A DNA stretch of 64,000 nt from NCBI GenBank assembly GCA_003990705.1, contig AP018318.1, positions 4,777,501-4,841,500 of the forward strand. The letters run 5' to 3'. This document shows, piece by piece, positions 1 to 8,255 of the stretch. Source of the DNA: Nostoc sp. HK-01 (GTDB lineage: Bacteria; Cyanobacteriota; Cyanobacteriia; Cyanobacteriales; Nostocaceae). The position numbers were made by a program, and so were the translations under genes. The number at the start of each line of letters is the position of its first letter. The stretch's first letter is position 1. Below the pieces are notes generated by a model. That model had not been told where the DNA came from and ran no database searches. It saw nothing but the letters and a program-made list of their open reading frames with translations.

Positions 1-1
1 T

Positions 2-664
2 TACTTTGCCCGTCCTGATAGCGTTATGCACAACGAAAGTTTATATAGCTATCGGATGCGTTTAGGCAGACAACTCGCAGCCGAATCTTTTGTGGAAGCT
101 GATATTGTCTTTGGTGTACCTGATTCTGGTATCCCCGCCGCCATCGGATTTTCTCAAGCTTCCGGTGTATCCTACGGTGAGGGCTTGATTAAGAATCGCT
201 ACGTTGGGCGTACCTTTATTCAACCAACCCAAAACATGCGCGAGTCAGGTATCCGCATGAAACTCAACCCCCTCAAAGATGTACTGGCGGGTAAACGAGT
301 TGTGATTGTCGATGATTCAATTGTGCGGGGAACTACGAGCCGTAAACTGGTGAAAGCCTTGCGTGATGCAGGTGCAGCAGAAGTACACATGCGAATTTCT
401 TCCCCGCCTGTTACACACCCTTGCTTTTACGGCATTGATACCGATACTCAAGATCAATTAATTGCCGCTACCAAATCAGTTGCAGAAATTGCTCAACAAT
501 TAGAAGTCAACTCCCTAGCCTATCTCAGTTGGGAAGGAATGCTCACAGCGACAAGAGAAGATACCAATAGTTTTTGTTCTGCCTGCTTTACCGGAGATTA
601 CCCGATCGCCATTCCTGAACAAGTAAAACGTTCTAAATTGATTTTAGAAAAGGTAGTAGTCTAG
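2..664 (+). CDS. purF: Amidophosphoribosyltransferase, C-terminal part (5' end outside window)
   Basis: This is the C-terminal 220 residues of PurF, which makes 5-phosphoribosylamine from PRPP and glutamine in the first committed step of purine synthesis. The reading frame is open from base 2, so the N-terminal Ntn glutaminase domain lies off the window. What is visible is the phosphoribosyltransferase domain, with the PRPP loop VVIVDDSIVRGTTS and the preceding MRESGIRMKLNP segment typical of PurF. The internal ATG at base 26 is not the start. A strong hairpin terminator follows at 699-745. Identity is certain from family motifs; only the length is unknown. Confidence 0.95.
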   Translation, partial: YFARPDSVMHNESLYSYRMRLGRQLAAESFVEADIVFGVPDSGIPAAIGFSQASGVSYGEGLIKNRYVGRTFIQPTQNMRESGIRMKLNPLKDVLAGKRVVIVDDSIVRGTTSRKLVKALRDAGAAEVHMRISSPPVTHPCFYGIDTDTQDQLIAATKSVAEIAQQLEVNSLAYLSWEGMLTATREDTNSFCSACFTGDYPIAIPEQVKRSKLILEKVVV

Positions 665-698
665 AGCAGTAATTACATACTTCGCTGATTAATAAAAT

Positions 699-745
699 AT
701 CCGGCTATTAGACCACAAAGGTAATCTGATAGCCGGATTTTTATC
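699..745 (+). terminator. Intrinsic terminator after purF
   Basis: Perfect 10-base inverted repeat ATCCGGCTAT / ATAGCCGGAT (699-708 and 729-738), followed by a T-rich run. It lies 35 bases after the purF stop codon. Confidence 0.85.
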
Positions 746-1062
746 ATATAAAAAACTTATATTTCCTAACAGAAATTGTCATACTAACTTTTTGCTGGCT
801 ATATTTATTAACGGTGATCATAAATGTCTGATAATGATCACAAAAGTCATCTTGTAGAGGCTTGCAGGAAATCAAGCGATCACCTTCAGATAAGCGCTAA
901 CTATTGGTTTAATTTACTTTTAATTTTCTACAATTGAAGTAAAATTATTGACTGTGCCACTTTTCATGGCGGAATGTAAGCTGAAAAACGAATAACCAAA
1001 AAGTGGTAGCAATATAGCAGTTTCCCTCAAAAACTCACCTCTAACCGAACCTTTTCTCACAA
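746..1062. other. Intergenic region upstream of the receiver-kinase gene
   Basis: No convincing ORF. It contains an 8-base inverted repeat CCACTTTT (about 957-964) and AAAAGTGG (about 1000-1007) just downstream of a TTGACT-like hexamer. This could be part of the promoter of the downstream sensor gene. No regulator site is recognised. Confidence 0.4.
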
Positions 1063-2208
1063 ATGAGTTCACTATTGCCTAGCCCTGACAAAATTTTGGT
1101 TGTCGATGATTCTCCAGATAATGTTTTTTTAATTAAAACAATACTTGAAGAAGAAGGATATATAGTTAGTACTGCCGAAAACGGTATTGTAGCATTAACA
1201 CACTTACAAGCGTCTCCCTGTGACTTGGTATTGCTTGATTTAATGATGCCAGGTATGGATGGCTATGAAGTCACCAGGCGCATCCGTGGGGAAATGAATT
1301 TGCAGCAATATATTCCCATTCTGTTAATTACGGCTCACGATGCACCCAATGTCGCACGTGGATTAGATTTGGGTGCTGATGATTTTATTCGTAAACCTGT
1401 AACCGTAGATGAATTACTCGCCAGAGTGCGATCGCTTTTACGGCTAAAACATAGTATGGATGAGCGTGATGAAATTGCCCGTCAACGAGAAGATTTTGTT
1501 TCCCGCCTCACCCATGACTTACGTACGCCCTTAGTTGCTGCTGATCGGATGTTAATGCTGTTTGAGCAAGGTGCTTTAGGGCAGTTATCGTCGCAAATGC
1601 AAGAAGCACTCACCATTATGGCGCGTAGCAATACTAACTTGCTGTCGATGGTGAATACCTTATTAGAAGTTTATCGATTTGAAGCTGGGCGCAAAACCCT
1701 AGCCTTTCAACCCGTTGATTTAAAGCAGTTAATTGCCGAAGTAGTTGGTGAACTAACACCCTTAGCACAAGTTAAAGCCCTAACTATCAAACAGGAGTAC
1801 GCCGAAGAATTAACCAAAAGTAATATTATGGGCGATCGCTTGGAACTGCACCGTCTTTTAACTAACTTGATAGGTAATGCCATTAAATTTACTGAATCTG
1901 GCCAAGTAGCAATTCGTCTTTCCTCTGTACAGGAAAATAATGAAATTTCTGCCTCTAGACTCTCGTCATCTACCCCTAGTGGTGATTATATTAATATTGT
2001 GGTAGCCGATACTGGTTCAGGTATTCCGCCTGAAGAACAAACTACCTTGTTTCAAAGATTTCGCCAAGGTAGCCATAAAAGTTCCGGTAGTGGTTTGGGA
2101 CTATACCTTTCTCGTCGTATTGTTGAGGCACATCAAGGTCAGATTTTTGTTAATTCCGTATTAGGTAAAGGTAGTGAATTTATTGTACGTTTACCAATTA
2201 AACCCTAA
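1063..2208 (+). CDS. Response regulator-histidine kinase hybrid (REC-HisKA-HATPase)
   Basis: A 381-residue soluble signalling protein. An N-terminal receiver domain (about 10-125) has the phospho-acceptor D59 in LLDLMMPG and K111 in RKP. It is joined to a HisKA domain with H151 in THDLRTP and a C-terminal HATPase_c domain (about 255-378) with N box NLIGNAIKF, G1 DTGSGIP and G2 GSGLGL. The receiver-first order means another kinase can phosphorylate it, making it an intermediate in a phosphorelay. There is no membrane segment. It stands alone between two terminator-like hairpins, so its partner is unknown. All catalytic motifs are intact. Confidence 0.93.
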   Translation: MSSLLPSPDKILVVDDSPDNVFLIKTILEEEGYIVSTAENGIVALTHLQASPCDLVLLDLMMPGMDGYEVTRRIRGEMNLQQYIPILLITAHDAPNVARGLDLGADDFIRKPVTVDELLARVRSLLRLKHSMDERDEIARQREDFVSRLTHDLRTPLVAADRMLMLFEQGALGQLSSQMQEALTIMARSNTNLLSMVNTLLEVYRFEAGRKTLAFQPVDLKQLIAEVVGELTPLAQVKALTIKQEYAEELTKSNIMGDRLELHRLLTNLIGNAIKFTESGQVAIRLSSVQENNEISASRLSSSTPSGDYINIVVADTGSGIPPEEQTTLFQRFRQGSHKSSGSGLGLYLSRRIVEAHQGQIFVNSVLGKGSEFIVRLPIKP

Positions 2209-2221
2209 ATAAATCATAAAT

Positions 2222-2271
2222 AATAAATTATGAGTTACGGAATTTTTTAATTAAATAACTCATAATTTATT
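2222..2271 (+). terminator. AT-rich hairpin after the hybrid kinase gene
   Basis: Perfect 16-base inverted repeat AATAAATTATGAGTTA (2222-2237) and TAACTCATAATTTATT (2256-2271) with an 18-base loop. It sits 14 bases after the stop codon and is followed by a T-rich stretch. Confidence 0.65.
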
Positions 2272-2366
2272 GTTTGTTATTCCTGATATTTATCATAAGT
2301 TATTAGCTCCAATACTTAATATATATTCCTTGTTAACAACTATTACATAATCCAGAGGACAACATA

Positions 2367-3752
2367 ATGATTACTACAGAATTATCTAAAATTACTGAGC
2401 TTATTCACAAACAACGAGAATTTTTTCAAACTGGAAAAACAAAAGATATAGGTTTTCGGTTAGAAAAACTCAGAACACTCAAACAAGCAATAGTTGAAAA
2501 TGAAACAGCTATTGCCCAAGCATTGCAAGCTGATTTTCATAAACCAGACTTTGAGTCTTACGCAACAGAAATCAGTGTTACTAAAGAAATTGATTATGCT
2601 ATCAAACATCTGCATTCATGGGCTAAACCTCAGAAAGCAGAAGTGCCAATAGAATTTTTTTCTTATTCAGCTAAAATTTATGCTGAACCTTTAGGAGTCG
2701 TTTTAATTATCGGCCCTTGGAATTATCCCTTTAATTTAATTATTGCACCTTTAGTAGGGGCGATCGCCGCAGGTAATTGTTCAATTCTCAAGCCTTCAGA
2801 AATTGCCCCCGCCACCTCTAGTTTATTAGCTCAGATGATGGGTAAATATTTTGAACCAGAGTTTATTACTGTAGTTGAAGGTGGAGTGGAAGCAAGTCAA
2901 AAACTACTCGCAGAAAAGTTTGATCATATCTTTTTTACTGGTGGTACATCTGTTGGCAAAATTGTCATGGAAGCAGCAGCAAAACATCTCACACCAGTTA
3001 CTTTAGAATTAGGCGGCAAAAGCCCTTGTATTGTTGATGCTGATATAAATCTAGAACATACAATCAGACGCATTACTTGGGGGAAATTTATTAATGCCGG
3101 ACAAACTTGTGTTGCACCTGACTATCTGTTGGTTGATAAAAAAATCAAACCAGATTTAATCAATGGCTTGAAAAAAAGCATTACAGAATTTTATGGAGAT
3201 AATCCCCAAAATAGTAGCGATTATGCCAGAATCATCAGTCAAAAACATTGTGAAAGGTTAATTAAACTTCTCGATAAAGGGGAAATTATTGTTGGTGGAG
3301 AAAGCCAATTAGAAGAACGCTACATTGCTCCCACAATTATTGATCAAGTCTCGTTAACAGACCCAGTGATGCAGGAAGAAATTTTTGGCCCAATTTTACC
3401 TATAATTGAATATACAGATATTAAAGAAGCGATCGCCTTAATTAATTCCAAACCCAAACCCTTAGCTTTATACTTATTCTCACAAAACAAAAACCTGCAA
3501 CAGCGAGTTTTACAAGAAACTTCTTCTGGTGGTGTTTGTCTTAACGACACAGTACTGCATGTAGGTGTCTCATCTTTACCCTTTGGTGGTGTTGGTGATA
3601 GCGGTATTGGTAACTATCATGGCAAAGCTGGTTTTGATACCTTTTCTCACCATAAAAGCGTCCTCCGCAACTCCTTCTGGCTAGATTTAAAATGGCGCTA
3701 CGCTCCATATCAAGGCAAATTAGCTTTCTTGAAACGACTAATTGGGTCATAA
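2367..3752 (+). CDS. Aldehyde dehydrogenase (class 3-like)
   Basis: A 461-residue NAD(P)-dependent aldehyde dehydrogenase that oxidises aldehydes to carboxylates. The nucleophile is C248 in AGQTCVAP and the general base is E214 in TLELGGKSP. The coenzyme motif GPWNYPFNL (about 116-124) and FTGGTSVGK (about 190-198) are present. Length, the PWNYPF signature and the C-terminal hydrophobic tail fit the ALDH3/fatty-aldehyde group. Cyanobacterial members act on fatty aldehydes or apocarotenals; the actual substrate cannot be told from sequence. The ATG is preceded by AGAGGA about 8 bases upstream, which supports this start. The gene is monocistronic and convergent with the next. Confidence 0.93.
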   Translation: MITTELSKITELIHKQREFFQTGKTKDIGFRLEKLRTLKQAIVENETAIAQALQADFHKPDFESYATEISVTKEIDYAIKHLHSWAKPQKAEVPIEFFSYSAKIYAEPLGVVLIIGPWNYPFNLIIAPLVGAIAAGNCSILKPSEIAPATSSLLAQMMGKYFEPEFITVVEGGVEASQKLLAEKFDHIFFTGGTSVGKIVMEAAAKHLTPVTLELGGKSPCIVDADINLEHTIRRITWGKFINAGQTCVAPDYLLVDKKIKPDLINGLKKSITEFYGDNPQNSSDYARIISQKHCERLIKLLDKGEIIVGGESQLEERYIAPTIIDQVSLTDPVMQEEIFGPILPIIEYTDIKEAIALINSKPKPLALYLFSQNKNLQQRVLQETSSGGVCLNDTVLHVGVSSLPFGGVGDSGIGNYHGKAGFDTFSHHKSVLRNSFWLDLKWRYAPYQGKLAFLKRLIGS

Positions 3753-3758
3753 AAATAA

Positions 3759-3779
3759 AGGCGTTGCAATGCAACGCCT
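3759..3779 (-). terminator. Intrinsic terminator between convergent genes
   Basis: Perfect palindromic hairpin AGGCGTTGCA / TGCAACGCCT. On the minus strand it is followed by TTTATTTTT, so it mainly ends transcription of the molybdoenzyme gene. It may also stop the plus-strand dehydrogenase transcript. Confidence 0.75.
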
Positions 3780-3799
3780 CTTCATAAAAAAGCTTAAAA

Positions 3800-4399
3800 T
3801 CAAAACCTCCCACTATAGCGTTCTTCCGCCCAAGGTTCACCCCGGCGATGATAGCCGTTGCGCTCCCAAAAACCTAGTTCTTCTTTTTTCAGAAACTCTA
3901 AACCATTAATCCATTTGGCACTTTTCCAGGCGTAAAGGTGGGGGACAACTAAACGTAAGGGGCCACCGTGTTCTGCGGGTAATGGCTCTCCAAATAATTG
4001 AACAGCAAAGAAATTTTCTTCACGGACAAAATCTTCTATGGCGATATTCGTCGTGTAGTCACCATAGCAATGTTCCATCACATGGGCAGTCTCCGGTTCT
4101 AGCTCAATCAAATTCATGAAGTCTGTCACCTTAACCCCTGTCCACTTGACATCTAGTTTAGACCAGCGTGTGACACAGTGAAAATCTGCTGTAAATTCGT
4201 GCTGTGGTAGCGCCATAAACTCTGACCAAGTGAACACAGCAGGCTTGGCTGAACCCCAAACACGAAATTCCCACTCTTCTATATTGACTTGGGGAGTTGC
4301 ACCATAGGTGAGTACAGGGAAACCTTTAGCGAGGTGCTGCCCAGGCGGAACTCGTTCTCCTTGTTCTTTGTCTGGTTTTTGAAAAAACTTTCCTAACAT
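3800..4399 (-). CDS. Sulfite oxidase-like molybdopterin-dependent oxidoreductase
   Basis: A 199-residue protein with the oxidoreductase molybdopterin-binding fold (sulfite oxidase/YedY-like). C75 in DFHCVTRWS is the expected molybdenum ligand. The segment GEPLPAEHGGPLRLVVPHLYAWKSAKW is split around the typical cofactor contacts. It is shorter than eukaryotic sulfite oxidase and has no haem or dimerisation domain, and no signal peptide is evident. The frame is open to 4474, but ATG at 4399 has AGGAG just upstream and the extra 25 residues look unconserved, so the shorter start is chosen. The substrate is unknown. Confidence 0.88.
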   Translation of the reverse strand: MLGKFFQKPDKEQGERVPPGQHLAKGFPVLTYGATPQVNIEEWEFRVWGSAKPAVFTWSEFMALPQHEFTADFHCVTRWSKLDVKWTGVKVTDFMNLIELEPETAHVMEHCYGDYTTNIAIEDFVREENFFAVQLFGEPLPAEHGGPLRLVVPHLYAWKSAKWINGLEFLKKEELGFWERNGYHRRGEPWAEERYSGRF

Positions 4400-4834
4400 A
4401 TTCTCCTGAAGGGGTGTAGGGGTTTGGGGTGTAGGGGGTGAGAACAAATTATCTGCTTGCTTACACCCTGACACCCAATCTTAATCAGTAGTCTTTATGG
4501 GTAAGTCCTAACACTGTCAAATAGCCTGAGCATCAACAGATAGACTCAGGCAGAGAAAAAATATTAATTTTGCTGAACACCTAATAATTAGGACATCCAG
4601 ATACTTTACTGTTTGATTATGATTATCTGATCATCAGTCATGGGTAAGAGGTAATGGATAACGGATTTTCCGAATTATTCATTACCGATTTTTTATTTGC
4701 CCCATTAGCTGCTACACACTCAACATAAATTTTTAATTATTCAGGCAATCTACACAATTAACTGCCGAAAAGCCTGAGCGGTAAAAGTCACCGCTCAAAT
4801 CTTCGGTGATGCTAGTGTTTTTCCCAATTGGAGA
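4400..4834. other. Intergenic region between rpmF and the molybdoenzyme gene
   Basis: No gene seen. It holds a hairpin GCCTGAG / CTCAGGC (4524-4551) and the stronger rpmF hairpin at 4764-4806 listed separately. Confidence 0.5.
4764..4806 (-). terminator. Hairpin downstream of rpmF
   Basis: Perfect 8-base stem TGAGCGGT / ACCGCTCA (4775-4782, 4790-4797), with an outer CCGAA / TTCGG pairing. It lies about 30-70 bases after the rpmF stop on the minus strand. The T-tract is short (GGCTTTT), so it is a probable rather than strong terminator. Confidence 0.55.
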
Positions 4835-5008
4835 TTATGACTCTTCGTCCTCTTCTTCAGGAGTAGGATAGACAAAGGTAGAACGTCCAGTCAAAATTGA
4901 CTTGCCCAGGGAGAGAGCTTTTTGAGCTTCAACAGCAGCTTTATGTCTCCAAGTAGCTCGACGTTTATCGCGTTTAGATTTAGAAGTTTTCTTCTTAGGA
5001 ACAGCCAT
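4835..5008 (-). CDS. rpmF: 50S ribosomal protein L32
   Basis: A 57-residue basic protein starting [20 protein letters not shown], the classical bL32 N-terminus, with an acidic cyanobacterial tail ending in EEEDEES. The four-Cys zinc ribbon of some L32 proteins is absent, as is usual in cyanobacteria. The frame is open to 5083, but the family start is the ATG at 5008. The gene is transcribed in the same direction as the hypothetical gene at 5150-5659, with a gap of about 140 bases. Confidence 0.95.
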   Translation of the reverse strand: MAVPKKKTSKSKRDKRRATWRHKAAVEAQKALSLGKSILTGRSTFVYPTPEEEDEES

Positions 5009-5149
5009 AGTAGCGGATATCGCAGTTTTTGACAACCTTTCTATTCTAAGCCATCTATTGGCATCTGCAATGGTATTCCCCACCAGGAAGGAATTTTTAA
5101 ACGCAAAAGAGCGCTAAGGTCAACGCAGATGAGCGCAAAGAGGAAAATA

Positions 5150-5659
5150 TTACGGTGTGGTAGCTGCTGGTGCGACTGTGGTGATTGGAGGAATATTAAC
5201 GGGATTGGTGGGAGTTGTTTCAAAGAATAAAAGCGATCGCGCGGTTTTAAAGTAAGTCGCCCAACGTTGAGCATCAGGACGAGAACGCCATTGGGGACGG
5301 CTAACTTCTAAAGCTAAAATTGGTGCGATCGCCCCGTAGCTTTGTACGGAAATAATAATCGATACATCTGTAGCTAATATATCTTGATCAAAACTGCGTT
5401 GCGCGGCTGCTCTAGCTGTTGCTTCGGCTCTCCTGAGTGTAGTTTCATAGCTTTCATCTGGTAATCTATCAATAATTAAGTCAACTCTGGCGGTGTAAGC
5501 TCTGACTATCTGAGGTGAAATTACTTCTGCCACAATCCATACAGGTAGGCTAGAAAAGAGCAAAAATATTAATGGAAATATCCGGATTTTTTTGGCAACT
5601 TGGCTAATAAATAAACAGGAAATGATCGATGATAGTTGGTAAGCAACATTCCTGGTCAT
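5150..5659 (-). CDS. Membrane-anchored hypothetical protein
   Basis: A 169-residue protein of unknown function. A long hydrophobic N-terminal segment (about 10-45) is probably a signal anchor or uncleaved signal. It is followed by an alpha/beta region with a long helix rich in Ala/Arg (RRAEATARAAAQRSF) and a strand-like VSIIISVQSYGAI, then a Pro/Thr-rich C-terminus. The layout fits a periplasmic domain tethered to the inner membrane. AGGAG lies about 10 bases before the ATG. It looks like a conserved cyanobacterial orphan; no enzyme motif is visible. Confidence 0.75.
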   Translation of the reverse strand: MTRNVAYQLSSIISCLFISQVAKKIRIFPLIFLLFSSLPVWIVAEVISPQIVRAYTARVDLIIDRLPDESYETTLRRAEATARAAAQRSFDQDILATDVSIIISVQSYGAIAPILALEVSRPQWRSRPDAQRWATYFKTARSLLFFETTPTNPVNIPPITTVAPAATTP

Positions 5660-5858
5660 AACCTTAAAGCTCCTGACTAATTAATGGCCTGTAATTGAGA
5701 TTGTCTGAGAATTTTTACTGAAATTAAAGGCAATAAAAATTACTTAGTTTTTAGGGTTCAATGAGAAACTCTTAGACTATAAGACATAGGTTAGCTTTGT
5801 TTTTTCAGCAAAGCCAACCGCAATTTTAGGCAAGTCAACCACAACCTACAAAGAGCGG

Positions 5859-7799
5859 ATGGCAAATTACTGGGCGATCGCAATCGGCATCAATCAATAT
5901 CAATTCTTTCAACCCTTACGTTGCGCCCAAGCTGATGCCGAGGCGCTAAAAGATTTTTTGGTTCAAGAAACAGGTTTTTCACCCCAACGCTGTCTATTAA
6001 TGACAGATACTTCGCCGCCTATTAGTGATAGATCTACTTATCCGACAAAAGACAATATTCTGTTGTTACTAGAAGATTTAGCAGCGGCCTGTTGGCAACC
6101 AGGCGACCATCTGTGGTTGTTCTTTAGCGGTTATGGTGTCAACTATGGGGGACAAGATTACTTGATGCCAGTGGAAGGCAATCCTGAGTTAGTGCAGGAA
6201 ACTGGCATAGAAATGCGATCGCTCATGCAAAGTCTCCAAATCGCTGACCTCAATGTTTTGGTGCTGCTAGATATTAACCGCGCTTCCAGTACCCAAGCCG
6301 ATGCGACTGTTGGACAAGAAACCATTGAACTAGCTCAAGAATTACAACTAGCTACGATTGTATCTTGCGAACCAGAACAATTTTCCCGTGAAAGTAGTGA
6401 GTTAGGTTACGGATTTTTTACCGCTGCTTTGTTAGCCGCTTTGCGTTCTGGTCATGGCAGTAGTTTGGCGGATTTAAACAGTTATTTAAATGTTTTTACT
6501 CCAGAATTATGCCAACACTATTGGCGACCTACACAAAGTCCAGTAGCGATCATACCGGCTAATCCTCCCACCATCTTGCCGCAGCTAGAGGTGAATCATA
6601 CAGTTACAGAAGTTCCCAGTACCCTGGAACCAACTGAAGCTAAACCCCATGAATTAGAGTCAACTGAAGCTGAAGGAAGTATTTTTCCAGAGGAAAACTT
6701 TGCTATGGCTTTGGCGGCTCCCCCGTTAGCACCATCACCCAAAAATCCAGCTAATTCTGCACACATAAGTATTTGGGAAGAATCCCCGGCTATACAATCT
6801 GTTGTTCGTGCTAGATCCCCGCAGCTGACTTTCCCAAATCTCCCTCTGGGAGAACAACAACTATCTAAATCACCAGATTTAGTAGCCAAACAAGAGTATG
6901 GCAACCAACAACCGCAATCATCGATCCCCTCCCCAGAAACGGGTATGGGAGGTAGGTTCATTCCTGATGTTCCCCAAGCCTATGTCTCTCGTTTATCTCA
7001 GAAAAAGATAAAAAACTCATTGTGGCAGCAGTTTGCTTTTTGGGGAAGTGGCATGATGTTGCTAACAGCTTTAGTGACAGTAGTTGTGCTTCGCAATCAA
7101 GAAAAATTTGTTGCGGGTAGAGAGGCGTTATCAGCCTCGCCTCATGATCGGTTAATTCCAGCCAAAAATCAGTCTAATGCCCAAATTACCTCTCTGTCTG
7201 AGTCCAAGAGTCGCAATCAAGCAGTATTGGACTTGGCGAAAATGTCTCTCAGGCAAACTCAAGCCACAGATCTGAGTTTAGCGATCGCCACTGCACGGAA
7301 AATTCAGGCGGGTGAACCACTTTACGAACAAGCCCAAGAAAATATCAATATTTGGAGTAATATGATCCTCAATCTAGCTGAGGGTCGGGCTAAACAAAGA
7401 CAATATGCTAATGCGATCGCCGCAGCGCAATTAATCAGCAAAGAAGGCTCACTTTATCCCCAAGCGCAAGCAGCCATTAAGCAGTGGCGACAAGAAGCCA
7501 AGCAATATCTTGCTAACAAAACTTTGTTAGAAGCCGCTAATGCCTTAATTAAACCAGAACAAGCTTCTACATATAATCGTGCCATTGAAGTTGCCAAGCG
7601 TGTTCCCCAAGGTCAACCAGGATTTGATTTGGCGCAAAAATCAATCAACAAATGGAGTGAGAAAATTTTAGATCTGGCGAAAAGTCGCGCGGCTGAAGGT
7701 GATCCCCAGGCTGCCATTGCCACAGCTACCTTAGTTCCAGAAGAGACATCTGTTTACGAAGATGCTCAAGAAGCAATCCGCAAATGGCAAAAAAAATAG
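5859..7799 (+). CDS. Caspase-like (orthocaspase, peptidase C14-like) protein with lost catalytic dyad
   Basis: A 646-residue protein with an N-terminal caspase p20-like domain (1-235). It opens with the family start YWAIAIGINQY and contains HLWLFFSGYG and LLDINRAS. Active members have FSGHG and DACR/DSCS at these positions. Here the catalytic His is Y92 and the catalytic Cys is N140, so peptidase activity is unlikely. A low-complexity linker (240-385), one transmembrane helix (about 392-411) and four helical repeats of about 45 residues (455-645) follow; each repeat has a Y..AQ..I..W core and ILxLAxxRA. This suggests a membrane-tethered scaffold or regulator rather than an enzyme. It ends at a very strong bidirectional hairpin. 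Confidence 0.88.
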   Translation: MANYWAIAIGINQYQFFQPLRCAQADAEALKDFLVQETGFSPQRCLLMTDTSPPISDRSTYPTKDNILLLLEDLAAACWQPGDHLWLFFSGYGVNYGGQDYLMPVEGNPELVQETGIEMRSLMQSLQIADLNVLVLLDINRASSTQADATVGQETIELAQELQLATIVSCEPEQFSRESSELGYGFFTAALLAALRSGHGSSLADLNSYLNVFTPELCQHYWRPTQSPVAIIPANPPTILPQLEVNHTVTEVPSTLEPTEAKPHELESTEAEGSIFPEENFAMALAAPPLAPSPKNPANSAHISIWEESPAIQSVVRARSPQLTFPNLPLGEQQLSKSPDLVAKQEYGNQQPQSSIPSPETGMGGRFIPDVPQAYVSRLSQKKIKNSLWQQFAFWGSGMMLLTALVTVVVLRNQEKFVAGREALSASPHDRLIPAKNQSNAQITSLSESKSRNQAVLDLAKMSLRQTQATDLSLAIATARKIQAGEPLYEQAQENINIWSNMILNLAEGRAKQRQYANAIAAAQLISKEGSLYPQAQAAIKQWRQEAKQYLANKTLLEAANALIKPEQASTYNRAIEVAKRVPQGQPGFDLAQKSINKWSEKILDLAKSRAAEGDPQAAIATATLVPEETSVYEDAQEAIRKWQKK

Positions 7800-7804
7800 T
7801 TAGT

Positions 7805-7870
7805 AGTCAAAAGTCAATAGTCCATAGTCAAGAGTAATTAGCTTTGACTATGGACTATTGACTTTTGACT
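7805..7870. terminator. 27-base perfect inverted repeat, bidirectional terminator built from heptamers
   Basis: Arms 7805-7831 and 7844-7870 are perfectly complementary over 27 bases with a 12-base loop. They consist of concatenated AGTCAAA/AGTCAAT/AGTCCAT-type heptamers. The hairpin is followed by TTTTT on the plus strand and lies between convergent genes. Confidence 0.8.
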
Positions 7871-7877
7871 TTTTGTA

Positions 7878-8255
7878 TTAACAGTACTGCGAAATGTCTT
7901 CGCCGCATTCATCTGCTAAATAGCACATAGCCCGGAAACGCAAACTCACGACTTCCTCGTATAAAGGGTTGAGCTTGCACATTGGCGGTATGTGTAGTAA
8001 GGTTTTGCCGAATAATTTAATATCGCGTTCAAAAGGACATTGGGCGGGGATCATTCTGCACAAACGATGAGCTAATTCGCGATCGCGGATTTGAATGTTG
8101 TTTAACCTTCGTCGTAGAGGGAGGAAAATATCAAAGCCTGACTGGGAATTGGGATGGTGCAGCTGGGTTACGTGGGTTTTGCTAACCTCTGCCGGACTTA
8201 TTGAAACCCAGCTTGCAAGAAAAATCTTTTTTGTGGTATTATCGAATACCTTCAT
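7878..8255 (-). CDS. Mo-dependent nitrogenase C-terminal domain-type protein
   Basis: A 125-residue protein whose C-terminal two thirds (about 48-125) matches, from recall, the cyanobacterial Mo-nitro_C family (PF06967). Features are IQIRDRELAHRLCRMIPAQCPFER, then a Cys-rich tail with C66, C73 and the motif ending CGEDISQYC (the long motif is given here only by its landmarks). The conserved cysteines suggest a redox or metal role, but none is established. The name comes from fusion with or similarity to nitrogenase-associated proteins; this is not a structural nitrogenase subunit. GAGG precedes the ATG. Family assignment is from memory of conserved residues. Confidence 0.75.
   Translation of the reverse strand: MKVFDNTTKKIFLASWVSISPAEVSKTHVTQLHHPNSQSGFDIFLPLRRRLNNIQIRDRELAHRLCRMIPAQCPFERDIKLFGKTLLHIPPMCKLNPLYEEVVSLRFRAMCYLADECGEDISQYC

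Noticed and set aside
3541-3840. 99-codon minus-strand ORF
   Set aside because: Overlaps the 3' ends of the aldehyde dehydrogenase and the molybdoenzyme gene and runs through their shared hairpin; it is a shadow.
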